Source: Burkholderia dolosa (GTDB taxonomy: Bacteria > Pseudomonadota > Gammaproteobacteria > Burkholderiales > Burkholderiaceae). From it: a DNA stretch of 64,000 bases. The stretch is taken from the NCBI RefSeq assembly GCF_902499135.1, contig NZ_CABVPR010000020.1, forward strand, positions 1 to 64,000, given 5' to 3'. The translations under genes were made by a program, and so were the position numbers. The notes under the pieces were generated by a model. That model was not told the DNA's origin, searched no databases, and saw only the letters and a program-made list of their open reading frames with translations. Positions 1 through 9,351 of the stretch are shown piece by piece. Each line of letters opens with the position of its first letter. Position 1 is the stretch's first letter.

Positions 1-412
1 CGAGCCGCGCGTCGCGCTCGGGCTCGCGCTCGCGGGCATCGCGCACGCGGCGCTCGACGTTTCGGACGGCCTCGCCGGCGATCTTCGGCACATCCTGACG
101 CGCTCGAACGTGCGCGCGGAAATCGATGCGGACGCCGTGCCGCGCTCCGCCGCGCTCGCGACGCTGCCGCCCGACGTGCAGCGCCGCTGCACGCTCGCGG
201 GCGGCGACGACTACGAACTGTGCTTCACCGCGCCCGCGGCCGCGCGCGCGGCCGTCGAAGCGGCCGGCGCGAAGGCCGGCGTGCCGGTCACGCGAGTCGG
301 TACAATACGCAGCCTGTCCTCGCCGTCGGAGCAGCCCGCGATCGCGTGGCGCGACGCCGCCGGCGCGCCCCTCGCTCTGACGTTGCAGGGTTTCGACCAC
401 TTCCATGACTGA
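1..412 (+). CDS. thiL: Thiamine-monophosphate kinase, 3' part
   Basis: Only the last 136 codons are in the window; the frame is open from base 2 and the 5' end lies outside. ThiL phosphorylates thiamine monophosphate to the active cofactor thiamine diphosphate in the cytoplasm. Visible family marks are DVSDGLAGDL near base 56, a metal/ATP-binding segment typical of ThiL and the related PurM-like kinases, and GGDDYELCFT around base 200. The stop overlaps the start of pgpA by 8 bases, so the two genes are probably translationally coupled. The pairing of thiL with pgpA is common in proteobacteria. Confidence 0.95.
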   Translation, partial: EPRVALGLALAGIAHAALDVSDGLAGDLRHILTRSNVRAEIDADAVPRSAALATLPPDVQRRCTLAGGDDYELCFTAPAAARAAVEAAGAKAGVPVTRVGTIRSLSSPSEQPAIAWRDAAGAPLALTLQGFDHFHD

Positions 413-947
413 TCCGACGCCCGCGCAGACCGCCGCCGAACCGCACGCCGCGCGCCCCGTACCGGCGCGCGCGAGCGCACGCTTCATGCTGTCGCATCCG
501 GCGCACATCGTGTCGCTCGGCTTCGGCAGCGGGCTCGCGCCGTTCATGCCCGGCACGTTCGGCTCGCTGCTCGGCTGGCTGACGTTCGTCGCGCTGAACC
601 GCTACCTGACCGTGCCCGAATGGTGGGCGCTGATCGCGGTCGGATTCGTCGCCGGCATGTGGGTCACCGGTTTCACCGCACGCAAGATGGGCGCGGCCGA
701 TCCCGGCCCGATCGTCTGGGACGAGATCGTCGCGATCTGGCTCGTGATGCTGTTCGTCACGCCGGCAACGTTCGTCGGCCAGCTATGGGCGTTCGTCGTG
801 TTCCGCTTCTTCGACATGCTGAAGCCGCCGCCGATCCGGCATTTCGAGCGCCGGCTCACAGGCGGGCTCGGCATCATGGTCGACGATCTGATCGCCGCGT
901 TCATGACGCTGCTCGTGATCGCGCTGTGGCGCTCCGCCGCCGGCTGA
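405..947 (+). CDS. pgpA: Phosphatidylglycerophosphatase A
   Basis: A 180-residue inner-membrane enzyme that removes phosphate from phosphatidylglycerol phosphate, the last step in making phosphatidylglycerol. The conserved PgpA signature is present: GFGSGLAPFMPGTFGS at residues 39-54 and DPGPIVWDEIVA at 99-110, whose acidic residues are expected to bind metal. Three to four hydrophobic helices follow. The first 25 residues are a proline/alanine-rich extension before the domain. The start lies inside the end of thiL, and pncC begins 30 bases downstream on the same strand. Confidence 0.95.
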   Translation: MTDPTPAQTAAEPHAARPVPARASARFMLSHPAHIVSLGFGSGLAPFMPGTFGSLLGWLTFVALNRYLTVPEWWALIAVGFVAGMWVTGFTARKMGAADPGPIVWDEIVAIWLVMLFVTPATFVGQLWAFVVFRFFDMLKPPPIRHFERRLTGGLGIMVDDLIAAFMTLLVIALWRSAAG

Positions 948-977
948 CCGTTTCCCGACTTCCGTTTCCCGATCCGC

Positions 978-1478
978 ATGCCAACCGATTCCGTCGTCCA
1001 TCAGCTTGCGATCCGCGCAGGCAACAAGCTGCGTGACGAGCACCTGATGCTCGCCACCGCCGAATCCTGCACCGGCGGGATGATCGCCGCGGCGATCACC
1101 GACATCTCCGGCAGCAGCCAGTGGTTCGAGCGCGGCTTCGTCACGTATTCGAACCAGGCGAAGAGCGAGATGATCGGCGTGCCGCCCGATCTGATCGAAA
1201 AGCACGGCGCGGTCAGCGAACCGGTCGTGCGCGCGATGGCCGAAGGCGCGCTGCGCAACAGCCGCGCGCAGGTCGCGCTGTCCGTCACCGGCATCGCAGG
1301 GCCGGGAGGCGGCAGCGAGCACAAGCCGGTCGGCACCGTGTCGTTCGCGTGGAGCAACCGGCTGCATACCGACGCCGAGACGCTCGTGTTCAAGGGCGAT
1401 CGCGAGCAGATCCGCACGCAAGCGGCCGCGCACGCGCTGCGCGGGCTGCTGAAGCTGCTCGACGAACGCGAAGGCTAA
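978..1478 (+). CDS. pncC: Nicotinamide-nucleotide amidase (CinA C-terminal family)
   Basis: A 166-residue stand-alone CinA C-terminal domain. Family members hydrolyse nicotinamide mononucleotide to nicotinate mononucleotide in the pyridine-nucleotide salvage cycle. Characteristic motifs are TAESCTGG at residues 27-34, with the nucleophilic serine region, YSNQAK at 57-62 and the TGIAGPGGG loop at 104-112. The N-terminal MoCF-like domain of long CinA proteins is absent, as in E. coli PncC. It is the last gene of the thiL-pgpA-pncC run and converges on the next gene with only 17 bases between stop codons. Confidence 0.93.
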   Translation: MPTDSVVHQLAIRAGNKLRDEHLMLATAESCTGGMIAAAITDISGSSQWFERGFVTYSNQAKSEMIGVPPDLIEKHGAVSEPVVRAMAEGALRNSRAQVALSVTGIAGPGGGSEHKPVGTVSFAWSNRLHTDAETLVFKGDREQIRTQAAAHALRGLLKLLDEREG

Positions 1479-1495
1479 CGGCCGGCCCGCGCGGC

Positions 1496-2554
1496 TTACT
1501 GGATCGCGTCGGGCTTCACGACGATCCAGTTCTTGTCGGCCGTCACCGGCAGCCCGAGCGACTCCTGCTTCGCGGCCGATTCGTCGGACCACGCGCGGAT
1601 CTGCGTCATCTGCTTGTCCTTCTTGTTCACCCACACGCGCACGCCGCCGCGCGCGACGTCGGTCGCGTTCAGCAGCATGTAGCCGTCGGACGCCGGCGTG
1701 TCGCCCGCGACGAGCACCGGCTTCTTCCACTGGTCGATCCAGCCGACGATCGAGCCGAGCTTGCCTTCGTACCACGTCATCGGGTTCATCAGGAACGGCG
1801 TGATCACGAGCTTGCGGTTCGCGGCTTCGTCGTACTTGCCGGCCTTGATCTGCAGCCGCGACGTGGTCAGCGCGCCGGTCGCCGGATCGCGCAGCAGCGT
1901 CGTCACGCCGATCACGTTCTGCGGCTTCACGTTGTAGCCGTACTTCGGATCGGCCAGCACGAGCCGCGCGAGCTCCTCGTGCGCGGCCGTCATCACGTAC
2001 ACGTCGATCCCGTTCTCGCGCAGCGCGTTGTACAGCTCCTGCATTCCGCGGAAGAAGCGCGGCGGATTCACGGTGCCGTCGACGACCTTGTCGCCGTGCC
2101 AGTAGCGGATCGGAATCGGCTTGCCGTCGGCGAGCATCGCGTCGACGTGGCGCTTCAGCTCCGCGAGCGACAGCCCGGCGAACGCCTGCGCGATCCACGG
2201 ATAGCAGACGAGGTCGTCGATCTCGCAGAGCCGGTAGTAGTAGCTCGTCAGCGATTCCTTGTAGTCGGCCGAATCCTTGAACGGAATCAGCTTCAGCGAC
2301 GCGTCGAGCGTGTCGCGCGTCAGCACGCCGCGGTTCTCCAGATACGGCAGCAGCGATTCCTCGAGGTCGTAGCGGTAGGTCGTGTTGTCGGCGTCGAATA
2401 CCGCGTAGTCGCCGCGATGCGCGTGTGCGGCGATCATCGCATTCAGCGCCTTCGCGCTGTCGGCCGGCCAGTGCGCGAGATCCGCCGCGTGCGCGAAGCT
2501 CATGCACAGCGACGCGGCGAGCGCGGTCAGTAGACGTCGGGACAGCTTGGGCAT
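1496..2554 (-). CDS. HAD-superfamily phosphatase, phosphorylcholine-phosphatase-like, secreted
   Basis: A 352-residue protein with a signal peptide (about residues 1-23, ending AHA). The HAD nucleophile motif DADNT is at 54-58, inside AVFDADNTTYRYDLEESLL. This context closely resembles the periplasmic phosphorylcholine phosphatase PchP of Pseudomonas, which frees choline from phosphorylcholine. A later GDTPASDGYML segment fits the second acidic HAD motif. The ATG at 2554 is chosen because AAGGAG lies 8 bases upstream and the signal peptide begins there; the frame is open further upstream but without support. No choline-use genes are nearby, so the substrate is inferred from family resemblance only. 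Confidence 0.8.
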   Translation of the reverse strand: MPKLSRRLLTALAASLCMSFAHAADLAHWPADSAKALNAMIAAHAHRGDYAVFDADNTTYRYDLEESLLPYLENRGVLTRDTLDASLKLIPFKDSADYKESLTSYYYRLCEIDDLVCYPWIAQAFAGLSLAELKRHVDAMLADGKPIPIRYWHGDKVVDGTVNPPRFFRGMQELYNALRENGIDVYVMTAAHEELARLVLADPKYGYNVKPQNVIGVTTLLRDPATGALTTSRLQIKAGKYDEAANRKLVITPFLMNPMTWYEGKLGSIVGWIDQWKKPVLVAGDTPASDGYMLLNATDVARGGVRVWVNKKDKQMTQIRAWSDESAAKQESLGLPVTADKNWIVVKPDAIQ

Positions 2555-2579
2555 GGCGTCGCTCCTTTTCTCGGCTTGC

Positions 2580-2609
2580 CGGTGACGGATCGGTGACGGA
2601 TCGGTGACA
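2580..2609. repeat. Short tandem repeat, 11-bp unit
   Basis: The unit GGTGACGGATC occurs twice in full and then in part, just upstream of the HAD phosphatase gene (about 26 bases before its start). It lies in the 207-base gap between pyrF and that gene. No promoter was assigned. It may be a simple slippage product. Confidence 0.7.
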
Positions 2610-2761
2610 AGCGGCAGCATCGCGCGATTGCCGCGCGGCCATGCAGACGAAAGCGACGGGAACTTGTTCGCGCGCGCCAACCGCGGCGGGCGTCGGAGGA
2701 GCGGCGCGCCCGCGGACGCGGGCTGCGGAAATCGGCCGCCCGCGCGGGCGGCCGTCATGCT

Positions 2762-3604
2762 TCAGCGATGCGCGTTGATCGCGTCGCGCGTCTTCTGCGC
2801 GGCGAGCGCCGCGGCTTCGGCGAAATCGTCGCCGTTGCTCGCGTACAGGATCGCGCGCGACGAGTTGATCATCATTCCGGTGCCGTCGGCCGTGCGGCCC
2901 GCGTGCACGGTCGCCTGCACGTCGCCGCCCTGCGCGCCGATGCCCGGAATCAGCAGCGGCATGTCGCCGACGATCCCGCGCACGATCTCGATCTCCTTCG
3001 GGAACGTCGCGCCGACCACGAGCGCGAGCTGGCCGCTCTTCGCGTTCCACCGGTTCGCCGCGAGATCGGCGACGACCTGGTACAGCGGGCGGCCCGGCTG
3101 GCCGGCCGCGTTCGTTTCGAGGAACTGCAGGTCGGAGCCGCCGGGGTTCGACGTGCGGCACAGCACGATCACGCCCTTGCCTTCATGTTCGAAGTACGGC
3201 TCGACCGAGTCGAAGCCCATGTACGGGTTCACCGTCACCGCATCTGCGCGATAGCGCTCGAACGCCTCGCGTGCGTACTGCTCGGCCGTGCTGCCGATGT
3301 CGCCGCGCTTCGCGTCGAGGATCACCGGCAGGCCCGGATGCTGCAGATGGATGTGCGCGATCAGCCGCTCGAGCTGCTCTTCCGCGCGATGCGCGGCGAA
3401 ATACGCGATCTGCGGCTTGAACGCGCTCGCGTATTGCGCGGTCGCATCGACGATCTGCCGGCAGAATTCGAAGATCGCGTCCGGCTGGCCGTCGAACTGC
3501 ACGGGAAAGCGCGACGGCTCGGGATCGAGGCCGACGCACAGCAGCGAATTCGTGCGCTGCCAGGCGGCGCGCAGCGATTCGATGAAAGTAAGCGGGGAAG
3601 ACAT
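2762..3604 (-). CDS. pyrF: Orotidine 5'-phosphate decarboxylase
   Basis: A 280-residue enzyme that decarboxylates OMP to UMP, the last step of pyrimidine synthesis. It belongs to the longer group related to the eukaryotic/mycobacterial form, as shown by the catalytic block [11 protein letters not shown] at residues 97-107 and the nearby FKPQIAYF at 62-69. The start MSSPLTF at 3604 begins where family similarity begins; an upstream in-frame ATG at 3622 adds only MPRVSA. It lies immediately downstream of galM on the same strand (39-base gap), so read-through from the sugar operon is possible although pyrF is a housekeeping gene. Confidence 0.97.
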   Translation of the reverse strand: MSSPLTFIESLRAAWQRTNSLLCVGLDPEPSRFPVQFDGQPDAIFEFCRQIVDATAQYASAFKPQIAYFAAHRAEEQLERLIAHIHLQHPGLPVILDAKRGDIGSTAEQYAREAFERYRADAVTVNPYMGFDSVEPYFEHEGKGVIVLCRTSNPGGSDLQFLETNAAGQPGRPLYQVVADLAANRWNAKSGQLALVVGATFPKEIEIVRGIVGDMPLLIPGIGAQGGDVQATVHAGRTADGTGMMINSSRAILYASNGDDFAEAAALAAQKTRDAINAHR

Positions 3605-3643
3605 GGCGGATACTCGCGGCAAACCGTTGATAGGCCGCGTATT

Positions 3644-4705
3644 TTACCCGCGTCGGCGCTTCGCCTCGCGTGCGGCGGCTTCGCTGCGCGCACCGGCGCG
3701 CTCGACGGTGAACGCGAAGCGCCGCGTGAGCCGCTCGCCCGGCGCGAGCAGCGTCATCCCGTTGGCGGCCGCGCCGCCCGGCAGATTCACCGCGTTGATC
3801 GGATGATCGACCGGCTCGAAGCAGAAGAAATCCTCGCCCGGCGGCGTATACAGCACGTACGCATCGGCATCGGCCGCGACCGTCAGCGTGAGCCCGCGGC
3901 GCGGCCAGCTCACCGTCGCACGGCCGCCCCAGCCGGTGAACGCATGATTGACGAGCGTCGCCGGCAGCGGATACGCGACGCCGAACTGCCACGCGGGCGG
4001 CACGCTCACGTGCCGCACCGGCAGGAAATCGGCGCCCGACAGCCACAAGCCGTCCGCCGCAGCCGCCAGCTCGGTCGCATCGTCGCGCACGACGAACGGA
4101 TGCACGCCGAGCCCGAACGGCAGCCGCGCGCGGCCCGCATTCTCGATCGTCAGCACGATCGACAGCGTCGTGTCGTCGAGCTCGAACGACTGAATCGCGC
4201 GGAACGCGTACGGCGCGCCGCTCGCGCGATCGAGCGACAGCTGCAGCGTCGTGTCGGTCGCATCGTCCACCTGCCACCGCGCGAGCCAGCCGTCGCCGTG
4301 GATCGGCAGCGCTTCGTCGCGGCGATTGCGCGGCACCGCGATGCTGCGCCCGTCGCATTCGAAGCGGCCGCCGCCGATCCGGTTCGAGTAAGGCAGCAGC
4401 GGATAGCACGCGAGCGCGTTCGGGTCCGTCGCAGTCTCCGGATGCTCGCAGCGGCGAAACACCGGCACGAGCGCGCCGTTGTCGCCGCGCCAGTCGAAGC
4501 GCGCGATGCCGCCGCCCAGATGCGGCAGCACGTCGAGCCGCAGCGACGCGTTCGACAGCGTGACGGCCGCCGCATGCGCGGCGCCGACGCCCTGCGCGAG
4601 CGCGGCGGTCTGCGGGCCGGGACTGACCGGCTGCGCGGCCGCCGCGAGACGCGCGCGGCGAGACTGGGTCGTGGACGACGATGCGCGCGAGGACGTGGCG
4701 GTCAT
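3644..4705 (-). CDS. galM: Aldose 1-epimerase (mutarotase)
   Basis: A 353-residue galactose-mutarotase-fold protein that interconverts alpha and beta anomers of aldoses. Expected active-site segments are present: PYSNRIGGGRF at 105-115 and PIHGDGW at 134-140 (catalytic-type histidine 136), then LGVHPF near 213. The first 45 residues are a low-complexity Ala/Ser/Arg segment with no resemblance to the domain. The start at 4705 is chosen because GGGAG lies just upstream. It is the last gene of the sugar operon. A mutarotase is useful there because sugar dehydrogenases usually oxidise one anomer only. Confidence 0.88.
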   Translation of the reverse strand: MTATSSRASSSTTQSRRARLAAAAQPVSPGPQTAALAQGVGAAHAAAVTLSNASLRLDVLPHLGGGIARFDWRGDNGALVPVFRRCEHPETATDPNALACYPLLPYSNRIGGGRFECDGRSIAVPRNRRDEALPIHGDGWLARWQVDDATDTTLQLSLDRASGAPYAFRAIQSFELDDTTLSIVLTIENAGRARLPFGLGVHPFVVRDDATELAAAADGLWLSGADFLPVRHVSVPPAWQFGVAYPLPATLVNHAFTGWGGRATVSWPRRGLTLTVAADADAYVLYTPPGEDFFCFEPVDHPINAVNLPGGAAANGMTLLAPGERLTRRFAFTVERAGARSEAAAREAKRRRG

Positions 4706-4754
4706 GATCGGCTCCCTTCCTTCGTCGAAGAAACGATGCAATCGGCGCGAACGC

Positions 4755-5549
4755 TCAGGCCCACCCGCCGTCGACGATCACGTCCTGAGCGGTGATCATC
4801 CGGCTGTCGTCGGCCGCGAGGAACAGCGCCATCCGCGCGAGATCGGCGGGCAGCAGCTCGGCGTCGAGGCACTGGCCGGCCTTGATCGCCGCGCGGCCCG
4901 CGTCGTCGAGCCACAATCGGCGCTGCTTGTCGGTCATCACCCAGCCGGGCACCAGCGAGTTCACGCGGATGCCGAACGGCCCGAGGTCGCGCGCGAGACC
5001 GCGCGTGAGCCCCTGCACGGCCGCCTTCGCCATCACGTACACCGGATAGCCGCCGTTCTTCAGCATCCAGCTGATCGAACCGAGGTTGATGATCGAGCCG
5101 CCGCCGCGCTGCTTCATGTCGTCGATCACCGCCTGCGCGGCGAAGAACTGGTGGCGCAGGTTCACCGCGATGCCGGCGTCGAACGACGCGGGCGTCACGT
5201 CGGTGATCGCATGGCGCACGTCGTTCGCCGCGTTGTTCACCAGCACCGCGATCGCGCCGATCCGTGCGCGCGCCGCATCGATCGCGCCGCGCAGCGCGTC
5301 GATGTCGGTCAGGTCGCACGGGATGAACAGCGGCGCGTGACGCGATTGCGCGAGCCGTTCGGCGAGCGCGCGGCCCGCGTCGACGTCGAGATCGACGAAC
5401 GCGACGCGCGCGCCCTGCTGCGCGAAGTGCTCGACGAACGACGCGCCGATGCCGGTCGCGCCGCCCGTGATCAGCACCGCGCGATCCTCGAGGCTCGGAT
5501 AGCGCGCAAAGCGCGCGTGCGGATCCTGCGCGGAAGTGTCGATGGTCAT
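4755..5549 (-). CDS. Short-chain dehydrogenase/reductase of the sugar operon (second SDR)
   Basis: A 264-residue classical SDR. The NAD(P)-binding glycine motif TGGATGIG is at 28-35, VNNAAND at 104-110 (A in place of the usual G of NNAG), catalytic serine at about 158, and Tyr171 with Lys175 in YVMAK. The C-terminal DVIVDGGWA ends the domain. Its place between the ABC permease and galM suggests oxidation of an incoming aldose to its lactone. It resembles the group that includes sugar 1-dehydrogenases for galactose or arabinose, but the substrate cannot be fixed from sequence alone. Start at 5549 has GGAG at suitable spacing. Confidence 0.85.
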   Translation of the reverse strand: MTIDTSAQDPHARFARYPSLEDRAVLITGGATGIGASFVEHFAQQGARVAFVDLDVDAGRALAERLAQSRHAPLFIPCDLTDIDALRGAIDAARARIGAIAVLVNNAANDVRHAITDVTPASFDAGIAVNLRHQFFAAQAVIDDMKQRGGGSIINLGSISWMLKNGGYPVYVMAKAAVQGLTRGLARDLGPFGIRVNSLVPGWVMTDKQRRLWLDDAGRAAIKAGQCLDAELLPADLARMALFLAADDSRMITAQDVIVDGGWA

Positions 5550-5572
5550 GCGGTTCGTCTCCGTGGAATCGG

Positions 5573-6589
5573 TCAGTCGCGTACGCCGCGGTTCTTCAGC
5601 TGGTCGAGCAGCACGGCAGCGAGCAGGATCGCGCCGCGCACGAGGTACTGGTAGAACGCGTCGATGTTCAGCAGGTTCATCACGTTCTCGACGGTGCCCA
5701 TGATCAGCACGCCGATCACGACGCCGGAGATCGTCGCGCGGCCGCCCATCAGCGACACGCCGCCGAGCACGCACGCGGAGATCACGTTCAGCTCGAAGCC
5801 CTGCGCGGCGTTCGGCTGGCCGGACGTGATCCGCGATGCGAGGATCACGCCGGCGAGCGCGGTCACCGCACCCTGGATCAGGAAGATGTACACGCGCGTG
5901 CGTTCGACGTTGATCCCCGCGAGGCGCGATGCCTCCGGGTTGCCGCCGATCGCGAGCGTGTTGCGGCCGTACACGGTCTGGTTCAGCAGCACGCCGAACA
6001 CGATGAAGCACAGCAGCGTGACCCAGATCGGCAGCGATACGCCGAACAGCGACAGCCCGCCGAGCGCGATGAACGTGTCGGACGACACGCCGACCGCCTG
6101 CCCCTTCGACACGATGAAGCCGAGCCCGCGCACGATCTCCATCGTCGCGAGCGTCGTGATCAGCGCGTTGATCCGCAGGTACGCGATCACCGCGCCGTTC
6201 ACGAAGCCGATCACCGCGCCGGCGGCGACCGCCGCGACGATCGCGACGAACGTGTTGTCGGTCGCGTTGAGCACCATCGCGCACAGCACGCCGGCGAACG
6301 CGACGGTCGAGCCGATCGACAGGTCGAAGTCGCGCGACGCGAGACAGAACATCATCGTGCACGCGACCATCCCGATCTGCGAGATCGACAGCGCGAGGCC
6401 GAGCATGTTGTCGATCGAGAAGAAGTGATCGACCGTCAGCGACATCGTGATGAACATCACCGCGAAGATCGCGATCAGGCTGTATTCGGTGAGCTGCTGC
6501 CACCACTTCTGACGGTCGCTCGGCTGTGGAACCAGCGCGTCGGCCGACTGCTTCACGGCTGCGCCGGCAAGGTTTTCCCGGACTTGCAT
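5573..6589 (-). CDS. araH: Sugar ABC transporter permease, AraH-like
   Basis: A 338-residue polytopic membrane protein of the ribose/arabinose/galactose permease family. Long segments match the pattern of E. coli AraH: MVACTMMFCLASRDFDLSIG, LRINALITTLATMEIVRGL and ISACVLGGVSLMGG. About eight to ten hydrophobic helices are visible. It forms the membrane channel for the ATPase encoded just upstream (69-base gap). AGGAGA precedes the ATG at 6589. The transporter type is clear; whether it carries L-arabinose, D-galactose, L-fucose or several of these is inference from the neighbouring enzymes. Confidence 0.9.
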   Translation of the reverse strand: MQVRENLAGAAVKQSADALVPQPSDRQKWWQQLTEYSLIAIFAVMFITMSLTVDHFFSIDNMLGLALSISQIGMVACTMMFCLASRDFDLSIGSTVAFAGVLCAMVLNATDNTFVAIVAAVAAGAVIGFVNGAVIAYLRINALITTLATMEIVRGLGFIVSKGQAVGVSSDTFIALGGLSLFGVSLPIWVTLLCFIVFGVLLNQTVYGRNTLAIGGNPEASRLAGINVERTRVYIFLIQGAVTALAGVILASRITSGQPNAAQGFELNVISACVLGGVSLMGGRATISGVVIGVLIMGTVENVMNLLNIDAFYQYLVRGAILLAAVLLDQLKNRGVRD

Positions 6590-6658
6590 GGTATGTCTCC
6601 TGCTCCTGCATCGCGCGGCCCGCGCCGCGCTCGTTCGATTCGAATCGCGTATCCCGCG

Positions 6659-8170
6659 TCAGGCCGCTTGCGCGACGCTCGTCTGCGGCAACGCGAGGTT
6701 CAGCACCGCATGCTCGTTCGCCTGCTCGCGCGGCAGTTCGCCCGCGATGCGGCCTTCGCGCATCACGACGATGCGGTCGGACACGCCGAGCACCTCCGGC
6801 AATTCCGACGACACCATCACGATCGCGCAGCCGCGCTCCGCGAGCCGGTAGATCACGTCGTAGATCTCGTGCTTCGCGCCGACGTCGATTCCGCGCGTCG
6901 GCTCGTCGAGAATCACGACCTTCAGGTCGGGCTCCGCGAGCCAGCGCGACAGGATCGCCTTCTGCTGGTTGCCGCCCGACAGGAAGCGGATCTTCTGCCG
7001 CCGGTTCGGCGTCTTGATCTTCAGCCGCTGGATGAAGCGGTCGGCCGTTTCGGTTTCCACCTTGCGGTCGATGAACAGCCCCGCGCGCAGCGAATGACGG
7101 CGGCAGCTGATGTTGATGTTCTCCGCGACCGACGCCATCGCGATGATCCCTTCTTCCTTGCGGTCCTCCGGGCACAGCACGATCCCGTGGCGGATCGCGT
7201 CGCCGGTGCGCTTCACGTCGATGCGCGCGCCGTCGAGCGTCAGCACGCCCGCGCGCTTGCGATCGGCGCCGTACACGAGCCGCATCAGCTCGCTGCGCCC
7301 GGCGCCGACGAGGCCGAAGAAGCCGACGATTTCGCCGGCGCGCACCGAGAAGCTCGCCGGCTCGCGCAGCGCCGGGCCGTCGATGCCTTCCGCGGAAAAC
7401 CGCACGTCGCCGAGCGGACGCGGCGCGTAATGGTAGATGTCGGCGATCTCGCGCCCGACCATCTCCGCGACGAGCCGCTCGCGCGGCACGTCGGCCAGCG
7501 ACGCATGCGACGCGATCTTGCGCCCGTCGCGAAAGATCGTGCACGCATCGCACAGCCGGTAGATCTCGTCCATCCGGTGCGAAATGTAGATCAGCGCGCG
7601 GCCTTGCGCGCGCAAGTCGTCGACGAGCTTGAACAGCACCTCGGTCTCGCGGTGCGACAGCGAGCTCGTCGGTTCGTCGAGCGCGATCACGCGCGCGTTG
7701 CGCATCAGCGCCTTGCAGATCTCGACCATCTGCCGCTGCGCGATCGACAGCCGGCCGAGCCGCGCGTCGGGGTCGAGATCGACGCCCATCGTGCCGAGCC
7801 ATTCGCGCACGTGACGCTTCGCGTCGCGCTTCCTGACCCAGCCGAACGCGTTCGGCAGCCGCCCGAGCAGCAGGTTCTCCGCGACCGTCAGGTCCGGCAC
7901 GTACTGCAGTTCCTGGTGAATCACCGCGATGCCGGCCGCGATCGACGCCGCCGCATTCGCGAAATGCACGGGCCGGCCGTCGACCAGCACGCTGCCCGCA
8001 TCGGGCTGGTATTCGCCGCCGAGAATCTTCAGCAGCGTCGACTTGCCCGCGCCGTTCTCGCCCATCAGGCCGTGCACCTGGCCCGCATGCACGTCGAACG
8101 AAATGCCGTCGAGCGCGCGCACGCCGGGAAATACCTTGCCGATATTGTCAAAACGCAGTGCCGCTGACAC
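6659..8170 (-). CDS. araG: Sugar ABC transporter ATPase, AraG-like
   Basis: A 503-residue protein with two fused ATP-binding cassettes, as is usual for monosaccharide importers. The first Walker A is GENGAGKS at 38-45, with the variant signature [11 protein letters not shown] and Walker [11 protein letters not shown]. The second half carries the degenerate [10 protein letters not shown] loop, a normal signature LSGGNQQKA near 395 and [18 protein letters not shown]. Overall layout matches E. coli AraG. It starts with GTG at 8170, supported by GGAGAGG seven bases upstream. A strong hairpin separates it from the binding-protein gene. Confidence 0.92.
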   Translation of the reverse strand: MSAALRFDNIGKVFPGVRALDGISFDVHAGQVHGLMGENGAGKSTLLKILGGEYQPDAGSVLVDGRPVHFANAAASIAAGIAVIHQELQYVPDLTVAENLLLGRLPNAFGWVRKRDAKRHVREWLGTMGVDLDPDARLGRLSIAQRQMVEICKALMRNARVIALDEPTSSLSHRETEVLFKLVDDLRAQGRALIYISHRMDEIYRLCDACTIFRDGRKIASHASLADVPRERLVAEMVGREIADIYHYAPRPLGDVRFSAEGIDGPALREPASFSVRAGEIVGFFGLVGAGRSELMRLVYGADRKRAGVLTLDGARIDVKRTGDAIRHGIVLCPEDRKEEGIIAMASVAENINISCRRHSLRAGLFIDRKVETETADRFIQRLKIKTPNRRQKIRFLSGGNQQKAILSRWLAEPDLKVVILDEPTRGIDVGAKHEIYDVIYRLAERGCAIVMVSSELPEVLGVSDRIVVMREGRIAGELPREQANEHAVLNLALPQTSVAQAA

Positions 8171-8205
8171 GTCGCCTCTCCACTTCCAGAATCCGATCGA
8201 CCGCC

Positions 8206-8232
8206 GGCTGCCGCCGCGTTGCCGCGGCAGCC
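8206..8232 (-). promoter_or_regulatory. Hairpin between binding-protein and ATPase genes
   Basis: Perfect 9-base arms GGCTGCCGC and GCGGCAGCC enclose a 9-base loop, 11 bases after the stop codon of the binding-protein gene. There is no U-run, so it is unlikely to be a full terminator. Such stem-loops after binding-protein genes often protect upstream mRNA from 3' exonucleases, giving excess binding protein over transporter. Confidence 0.65.
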
Positions 8233-8243
8233 GCGCGGGCCGC

Positions 8244-9239
8244 TTACTTCGACGCGAGCCCCATCTCCTCGCGCACCTTCGTCACGTTGTCGCGCGTCGC
8301 CAGCATGCCGGTGGTCAGCGTCAGCGGCGGCGGCGCCTTGCCTTGCGTGATCCATGTGTACATCAGCTCGGAGGTTTCCTCGCCGTGGCGCTTCGGGCTG
8401 ATGATCACGGTGCCGAAGAAGCCCGTCGGTTGCGGCTTCTTGAACTCGTTGAGCGCCGAATCGGAGCCGCCGATGCCGATGCCGATCATGTCGGCCGCCT
8501 TGAAGCCGCGCCCTTCGGCCGCGCGCACCGCGCCGAGCACGGCCTCGTCGTTCAGGCCGTATGCGACCCAGTGCTTGAACTGCGGGTTCTTCGTGAGCGC
8601 GATGTTCGCCGCGTTGAACGCGTTCTCGGTGTCGGTCTTCGCCTGCGGCGCCGCGATCACGTTCGCCTTCGGAAAGCCCGCGGCCACCAGCGCGTCGGTC
8701 GCGCCCGTCGTGCGGTCGTGCGCGGTCGGCAGCTGCTCGTACGTGATGTCGATCGCGCCGACTTCCTTCATGTTCCAGCCGCGCTTCTTGATCTCGGCCG
8801 CGATGCCGTCGCCGACCTGCTTGCCGATGTTGTACGCGGAGATCCCCATGTGCGGCACCGACTCGATCGGCTTGCCCGCGCCGTCGACGAGGCGATCGTC
8901 GACCGTCATCATCTTCAGGTTGTGCGACTTCGCCTTCGCGACGATGCCCGGCCCGAGCTTCACGTCCGGCGTGCAGATGATGAAGCCCTGCGCCTTCTGC
9001 GCGGCGAGGTTGTCGATCGCGCTCATCACCTTCTCGCCGGACGGCGCGCCGATCTTCACGAGCGTGAAGCCCTTGTCCTTCGCGGCGATCTCGGCGAACT
9101 TCCACTCGTCCTGGAACCACGGTTCTTCCGGCTGCTTCACCAGAAAGCCGATCTTGACCGGATCGGCCGCGTGCGCGACCGGGCTCCCCATCACCACCGC
9201 GGCCGCGGCGGCCAGCGTTACGAACGTTCTGCGTTTCAT
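8244..9239 (-). CDS. araF: Periplasmic sugar-binding protein, AraF-like
   Basis: A 331-residue periplasmic receptor for the ABC importer. The signal peptide is about residues 1-24 (cleavage after AHA). The mature start [20 protein letters not shown] follows the pattern of E. coli arabinose-binding protein AraF, and [20 protein letters not shown] and [14 protein letters not shown] also match. AraF-type proteins bind L-arabinose and, more weakly, D-galactose. Start at 9239 is supported by AAGGAGA. A 112-base gap separates it from the SDR gene upstream. Confidence 0.92.
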   Translation of the reverse strand: MKRRTFVTLAAAAAVVMGSPVAHAADPVKIGFLVKQPEEPWFQDEWKFAEIAAKDKGFTLVKIGAPSGEKVMSAIDNLAAQKAQGFIICTPDVKLGPGIVAKAKSHNLKMMTVDDRLVDGAGKPIESVPHMGISAYNIGKQVGDGIAAEIKKRGWNMKEVGAIDITYEQLPTAHDRTTGATDALVAAGFPKANVIAAPQAKTDTENAFNAANIALTKNPQFKHWVAYGLNDEAVLGAVRAAEGRGFKAADMIGIGIGGSDSALNEFKKPQPTGFFGTVIISPKRHGEETSELMYTWITQGKAPPPLTLTTGMLATRDNVTKVREEMGLASK

Positions 9240-9351
9240 CTCCAGTGTCTCCTTGTTTTCATCGAACAGGATGCAAGCCGCTTGTTGGTTTCGACGCGGC
9301 GTGCGCGCGGCCGTCGCACGTGCGGTCTTTCGAATCGTTACGTCGATCGTG

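Noticed and set aside
2580-2609. The 11-bp tandem repeat as a phase-variation switch.
   Set aside because: Only about 2.6 copies, outside any coding frame and with no promoter elements around it.
5573-9239. Calling the whole block an L-arabinose operon because the transporter is AraFGH-like.
   Set aside because: No arabinose-specific catabolic enzymes (isomerase route or keto-arabonate route) are present; DgoK and DgoA point to galactonate intermediates, so the sugar is left open.
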